From the NCBI GenBank assembly GCA_024734495.1, contig JALMQS010000621.1:1054001-1118000 (forward strand): DNA of 64,000 nt, read 5' to 3'. This document shows positions 59,308 to 64,000 of the stretch, piece after piece. Under the pieces are notes generated by a model. That model saw only the letters and a list, made by a program, of their open reading frames with translations, did not search any database and was not told the DNA's origin. How positions within the stretch are numbered: the first letter of the stretch is position 1; every line of letters starts with the position of its first letter. The DNA comes from Forficula auricularia (lineage: Eukaryota > Arthropoda > Insecta > Dermaptera > Forficulidae). The position numbers and the translations under genes were made by a program.

Positions 59308-59530
59308 TTTTTTTATTTTTTTATTTTTAATTAATATTTTTTTATTATTTATTTATTTTATATATGACCACAGGAACTAACCCTATTTAGTAATATTTTA
59401 TGTTAATATTATTTATTTTTATTTATGTATGTCTTAATGTGTTCAATGCGTAAATTGCTGTAGGAGCTGGACGAATATTTGCCGTAAACCGGGCTTGAAC
59501 CTAATCCTCCTGCCCTGTGTCAGACAATTT
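59308..59530 (-). mobile_element. tRNA-SINE family A copy, strongly diverged
   Basis: On the minus strand a B-box-like GGTTCAAGCCC (complement 59488-59497) precedes a diverged body and a long A/T tail (complement 59308-59361). The family assignment rests mainly on the B box and tail layout. Confidence 0.5.
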
Positions 59531-59544
59531 GAACCTCTTCAATA

Positions 59545-60595
59545 TTAAATTACTAGGTCAGCAGAGATAGTGTAAGTCATAAAGTGCATAAAACACGCCA
59601 GAATATTTTATTTTCAAACTATTTTCCAGCAAAGTGGCTAACTATTAATTTCCTTGATTTTGGGCTAGTATTACTTTTCCCTTAATCTAATCATTTCGGT
59701 TTTATATATTTATAAATAGAAAAAATTATCATCTGATAAAGTTTCTAATTTGGTTAAATTATTATTATTTGCTTTTCTTTTCATTTTTTTTTTTTTTTTG
59801 TAATCCAACATCCAAAGTTTATAACATACCATACATGAGTTTATATTTTCTTTAAAGAGCAAAAATTCGAATTCTAAAAGAATTGCACAATCCATTTGAA
59901 GAGCTCGCATTCAGGCTTTTCAAATAAATGAAAAGTAAAGAAGTAAAAATATGCTACTTAAAATTGACAGTATACAAATAAGCTCTGCGATTTTACTAGC
60001 TTTCACTTGCATTTTCTCCCACGCTACTAGCAATTCATAAACGATTTTCCGATTCGGATGTCGGCTTTGTCCCTTGAGGCTCCATTGAAGACACGCAAGT
60101 CATTCAATCTTCTGCTAAGTTATTTTTGTTGCGAATAAGCTCAAAAAAGACAGTTAACTGTTTGGATTGAAAACATTATTCAAACAGAAAGCATTTACTT
60201 TGTTTATTTTAACCGATTTCGATAATTAAACTGAGATTAATTAAAATAAATCATTATCTTTCATTTGACACCCTGTGTTCTTAAGGACTTTCCATACAGG
60301 ACTATCTGTTGGGCTAAATCCATGAATAATGTTAAGCCACCCTCGTGCCAAAAAGTTGCATTTTTAGTGGAAAACGATAAAAAGCTTGTGATAAGTTTAA
60401 AGTTAATCATAAATGAGTTGCCAAATCTCTTCTTTCGGTAATATACAGGGTTTCTCTGAGTTTAATACACCATAGTAAGAACTTTTATCAAATTCATTCT
60501 TTCAAGACGCGTACATTTGACTTCGAGTCAGTCTGAAATTTCTTCCTTTTGTTTTCATAAAATGAGATTCAATCCAGACCTAGTTGGGTATGGGT
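59545..60595. other. no gene seen
   Basis: No recognisable gene or element. Confidence 0.5.
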
Positions 60596-60610
60596 TGCAT
60601 TGTATTATTG

Positions 60611-60789
60611 ATTTTGTTAAGGGAGAATGGTGTAGGTTCTTGGTGAAACATATTAAATAAAGTAAAGAAAATTTTTCGAAATTTTTTTTTTTGTAAGTGA
60701 TGCATCTGATCTTTAATTTATGTGAAAACTACCTAGTATTTTATATTTAAATTTTTTTTTAAAAAAGTTAAAAAAATTTTCTTTACTTT
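60611..60789 (+). mobile_element. 179-bp mini-element with 12-bp target duplication
   Basis: Perfect ATTGTATTATTG (60599-60610 and 60790-60801) flanks a leader GGGAGAATGGTGTAGGTTCT, TGGTGAAACAT, and then arms AATAAAGTAAAGAAAATTTT with an inverted copy at the right end. It is non-coding. Confidence 0.8.
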
Positions 60790-61152
60790 ATTGTATTATT
60801 GCACTCTCTTGGTGTAATATCTTCTTCTGCGCAATATCATTAATTAATTCAAACGTTAATAATTAATTAATCCCACGTTCTGTTTGAGTGTGGAGTCAGT
60901 GAGAAATCGACCAAAAAAAGTTATTCGAGCTAAAAGAAAAAAATAGAGTTTCTACAAAAACTGATGAAATCCTTTTGATGAAAACAGAAAAACAAGAAGA
61001 AATTTCCAGTGTTTCATGCTTCCTAATGCGGGCCAACTTAAAGTTTAATAATTGTTGATAGTGTGAAATAAGATTGTTTCATATATCCTAAATTTTTATT
61101 TAAATTTATTTTTTATAAATTGTTTTATTATTTATAATATATCAATAAAAAT

Positions 61153-61317
61153 TGAAGGAGACAATAAAAGAGTGTGTCTTCTGCTGGAATTATAGATTTT
61201 ATTTATTTATAACGATCGTTATAAATAAATAAAATTTAATAATTCCAGCAGAAGACACACTCTTTTATTGTCTCCTTCAATATATAAAAATTCTGCTACT
61301 CTCGGCAAAAATTTTCA
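61153..61317 (-). mobile_element. 165-bp family 6 element with 12-bp target duplication
   Basis: Perfect ATCAATAAAAAT (61141-61152 and 61318-61329) flanks an almost perfect palindrome centred at AACGATCGTT (about 61213). Arms carry GAAGGAGACAATAAAAGAGT and AGCAGAAGACACAC. The right end adds an unpaired GCTACTCTCGGC extension, the leader read in reverse. Confidence 0.85.
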
Positions 61318-61400
61318 ATCAATAAAAATGTAAAAATGTGGTAATTTTATTGTTGAGCATGACTAAATAAATGTCTTAGGCCCTAACCGAAATAAATAAT

Positions 61401-61644
61401 TAAATTGAAAGTTCTTTTTTGCCGAGAGTAGCAGAATTTTTATAAATTGAAGGAGACAATAAAAGAGAGTGTCTTCTGCTCGAATTATAAATTTAGATAA
61501 AAATCTCACTTACATACATTAATTCCTGTGAATCAATTGTAATAGACTGATGAAGAGGGCAAAGCTCTCAAAACTATAATCTAGTTATAAATAAATTAAA
61601 AATTTATAATTTCAGCAGAAGACACACTCTTTTATTGTCTCCTT
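61401..61644 (+). mobile_element. 244-bp family 6 element with 13-bp target duplication and ribozyme-like motif
   Basis: Perfect CGAAATAAATAAT (61388-61400 and 61645-61657) flanks it. The leader GCCGAGAGTAGCAGAA and the module are followed by TAGA, CTGATGA, A, GAGGGCAAAGCTC, TCAAAAC and TCTA at 61541-61584, in which TAGA can pair with TCTA. An inverted module ends the element. This is the clearest copy in which module, motif and inverted module occur together. Confidence 0.85.
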
Positions 61645-61659
61645 CGAAATAAATAATAA

Positions 61660-62690
61660 TAATAATATTTAAAAAAAATGTAATTCAATAATATAATATA
61701 GTTAAAGTAAAAAAAAAAATGTTTTAACATAAATCAATTTCATTAATACATTATTTATATTTTATAATTAATTGTATACAAATATAATTTTTAAGGGCCA
61801 ATTGCATATAGAGAGAGTAAAGGAAGTTTCTCGGACTTACCCATGTCGCTTTTTGGTGATGCATAAGAGAAATTCCAGAGTTGTTTATTTTTGTGTGGTC
61901 TAATAGTCGAAAGACTCATTGCCAACTCCCTCTATATGAACTTCTATATATAAAAATAAATAGTTGAAAATAGATAAAATTTTGTCAATAATTTAAATAA
62001 AAGGAGAAAATATTGGGAATCTCTTCCTTCATTAGTAAAATTAACCCAATTGCAAATAGAAGGAGTAAGGGAAGTTTTTCGTGTTCATATATCGATGGCA
62101 GTTTCTTCCGATGCATAAAAGTAACTTGCGGGTTAACTCGACATTGTCCGGTATTTTTTTTTTTTATTTTGTGGGTTAACCATCGAACATGAGACAAGGG
62201 ACTCGGTGCAAAATTCTTCTAAATGTGATCGGCCCTAAAAGAAAGAACTTTATAGAAATCAGTTGGACTCCGCTGGCTATAACGAAGGGAGTTACCAATT
62301 TCATCCGTTGCTCTTCAATAAATGAGCAATTGACTCGATTCACAAATAGAAATACACTTGGGGCCCGATTGGAATTATTATTAAGTTAATTTCAATAGCA
62401 CCACGCCCCCAGATAGATTATATTTAACTTCTATACATTTTGCTGGCACCGTCATATTCTTTCCGCGGAAATGATTTTAATATTGTAAAGTTTTTCATGG
62501 CCAACAAATTAATTATTCATTTTATTCTTTAATCTATATTTATTTATCGTTTGTTTGTTTCAACGGCTAAATGCCTTATTTTACATTATATTATAACTGC
62601 ACTTACGATAAGAAGAAATGGAATCACTCTCTTTTCATTAATTCAATGATACTTTGTATGTTTCTTTGTAATTTATTAGAAATTTAAATA
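61660..62690. other. no gene seen
   Basis: Two related GCATAA-containing phrases near 61790-61930 and 62040-62130 (CAATTGCA..AGA..GAGTAA, GGAAGTTT(C/T)TCG) suggest an old local duplication. No gene. Confidence 0.4.
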
Positions 62691-63200
62691 TTTTTACTTT
62701 ACCATACAGGGTATGGTCAAGTATTGTAATCGTGCATGAAAAAAGTGGTTTTTTCCTTCTTTTTTTCGAAATATCTCAAAAACGGCTGAAACTATTTTGA
62801 TTCAAAAAATTGAGCGAAACCATGGCATTTCGCTCTACAAAAAAGCTTTAATAAGTCAACATCGAAAAAATTATATTTTTTGAGATAATAATTGTTTTGT
62901 CAAAATATCTGGTTGTCTGGTTGTTAGTTAGTTACTTAGTTAGTCTGTGGAAGATTAAGAGCTGATTAGATTTTGGTGCATATCGACCCAAAATTAAGGG
63001 GGGTGGAGGGGGGGGGGGATAAAAATTAAAAATCTAGGCCGTTTGAGCAAACTCAACCAAATTTCGTATACATAATCAGTGGGACCCCAGAAGTCTAAAA
63101 ATGCAAAAACTAACCGCCCAAAAGAAGGGGGGGGGTATATGGTCAAAAAATGAAAATCTAGGCTCTTGTACCAAACTCAAACAAATTTTGTGTTGAATGA
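62690..63200 (+). repeat. Helitron-related dispersed repeat, second copy
   Basis: TTTACTTTACCATACAGGGT and ATGGTCA, then GATTAAGAGCTGATTAGATT, AAATTAAGGGGGGTGG and GTATACATAATCAGTGGG parallel both 1541-2575 and 47520-47720 (ACCAAATTTTGTATACATAA). Confidence 0.5.
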
Positions 63201-63324
63201 AAATTACATTTAATAACTTGCAAAGGAGGCGATTCCCTTTCTTTGCTAGTGAGTGTAGTTAATAATTTTAATGTCTTAATATTAGAAATACTTTGATATC
63301 CAAAACGAAACACACTAATGTATA

Positions 63325-63629
63325 GGGACCGTCCATAAATTACGTCGTACAGTAAGAGGTCAGGGGGCATCTCAGATTTGTGACAAAATGTGACAAGGGA
63401 GTCCGGGGATCTTAAAAAATGTAATTTCACAAAAGTCATTAAAATTTTTTAAAATTTTAAAATATATTTTTTAGATATTAGGTTATTATTATTCCAACCT
63501 GGAAAGGTTGGTAAAATAAAATTTCTACAATTATTAAATTATAGGGTATAAAATTGATAGTGTGACGACACAATACAGGGGGGGGGGGGAAATCTTGAAA
63601 TTCGTGTGACCTAATTTATGGACGGCCCC
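63325..63629. mobile_element. MITE with GGGACCGTCCATAAATTACG ends
   Basis: The left end GGGACCGTCCATAAATTACG and right end TAATTTATGGACGGCCCC are inverted, and ATA stands on both sides. I recall this end sequence as common in invertebrate MITEs, but I cannot name the superfamily with confidence. The interior is non-coding, with a poly(G) run. Confidence 0.75.
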
Positions 63630-63698
63630 ATACGACAGAGAATTGGTCCCTAAATGCAAATTTCATGACCAATTCAGTAATTTACACAAATTATTCAA

Positions 63699-63704
63699 TT
63701 TATT
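63699..63704 (-). terminator. possible poly(A) signal of the ankyrin gene
   Basis: AATAAA on the minus strand, about 120 nt downstream of the ankyrin stop codon. Such hexamers are common by chance in AT-rich DNA. Confidence 0.35.
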
Positions 63705-63822
63705 ATTTCATTAGTTTATCAATTAAATATTTAAGTTTCAAAAATAAAGCTACAGAATCATTTATGTTTTTGAAAATTATTAATTTGTTTAATTTTAAAT
63801 ATTTTAACATAAGTTTTTATAT

Positions 63823-64000
63823 TCATGATAACAGGTTTACTATTGCAGTTAGACCGTTAAATTTAGCTGAATCCAATGGGGTTCTGCCATCTTTATCTTT
63901 TAAATTTTTATCAGCCCCTTTTTCAATTAATAGTTTTACTACATCAAAATGTTTTAATTTAACAGCTGAATGTAGAGCGGTTTCTCCCTCATCATCTTGT
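63823..64000 (-). CDS. ankyrin-repeat protein, C-terminal end (partial)
   Basis: The minus-strand frame entering from the right edge (codons start at 63999) reads DDEGETALHSAVKLKHFDVV, then KLLIEKGADKNLKDKDGRTP, then LDSAKFNGLTAIVNLLS and TGA (63823-63825). This is one complete ankyrin repeat (G-x-T-A-L-H, VVKLLIEKGAD-N) and a final half repeat (DGRTPLDSA...IVNLL). Ankyrin repeats mediate protein-protein contact. The protein's identity cannot be told from 58 residues. There is no stop within the visible frame and codon use suits a real gene, but an ankyrin-rich mobile or multi-copy gene family is also possible. The rest lies beyond the window. Confidence 0.85.
   Translation of the reverse strand, partial: QDDEGETALHSAVKLKHFDVVKLLIEKGADKNLKDKDGRTPLDSAKFNGLTAIVNLLS

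Noticed and set aside
61153..61644. The two family 6 elements as one larger element
   Set aside because: Each has its own perfect and different target duplication (12 and 13 bp), so they are separate insertions.
1..64000. CRISPR arrays, bacterial operons or phage modules
   Set aside because: No regularly spaced repeats with unique spacers, no ribosome-binding-site-led gene strings. All evidence is eukaryotic.

Overview
This window looks like AT-rich, repeat-dense nuclear DNA from an invertebrate animal. I favour an arthropod, but the sequence does not identify the species. The grounds are tRNA-derived SINEs, LINE remnants with poly(A) ends, hAT, Tc1/pogo and Helitron elements, spliceosomal signals and a eukaryotic ankyrin-repeat coding end. 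There are no operons, no bacterial-style gene density and no long ORFs. Two assembly gaps are present (100 N and 400 N).

Very little is host coding sequence. The clearest piece is the C-terminal end of an ankyrin-repeat protein on the minus strand at the right edge (63823-64000). A GC-rich 139-nt segment with textbook splice signals (28701-28839, minus) may be a host exon. A site at 48696-48733 (plus) has a perfect branch point, a pyrimidine tract and CAG directly followed by GTAAGC, the form of a recursive splice site. Much of the window therefore could be intron or intergenic DNA.

Nearly everything else is mobile DNA. (1) At least eight hAT elements of the Buster type lie at 2.6, 3.4, 6.5, 7.2, 18.6, 26.9, 30.9 and 55.5 kb, with a probable ninth at 25.0 kb. 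Most of the 8-bp target duplications that can be read have TA in the middle. The 30.9-kb copy still carries a broken transposase. (2) One Tc1, one pogo/Tigger-like and two other TIR elements are present. (3) A foldback element at 27.8 kb has internal subrepeats and a 9-bp target duplication. (4) A Helitron at 46.8-48.2 kb carries a nested SINE, related fragments lie elsewhere, and a broken Helentron-type endonuclease ORF lies at 49.4-50.1 kb. (5) At least four tRNA-SINE families and four LINE 3' ends are present.

The most interesting content is a class of small, mostly palindromic elements (74 bp to about 700 bp) found throughout the window: 1.6, 3.7, 6.3, 15.6, 18.5, 23.9, 39.6, 41.2, 42.3, 46.6, 53.0-54.0 (three nested), 57.9, 60.6, 61.2 and 61.4 kb. 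Eleven of them have readable target duplications of 12-16 bp (one with a single mismatch), and two more have imperfect ones. The longer ones share an RNA-like motif: CTGANGA, one extra base, a short hairpin, GAAAC, then a short segment complementary to the bases before CTGA. This closely resembles a hammerhead ribozyme core with one added nucleotide. Together the features suggest ribozyme-bearing non-autonomous retroelements, retrozyme-like or derived from Penelope-like elements. I cannot prove this by reading alone.
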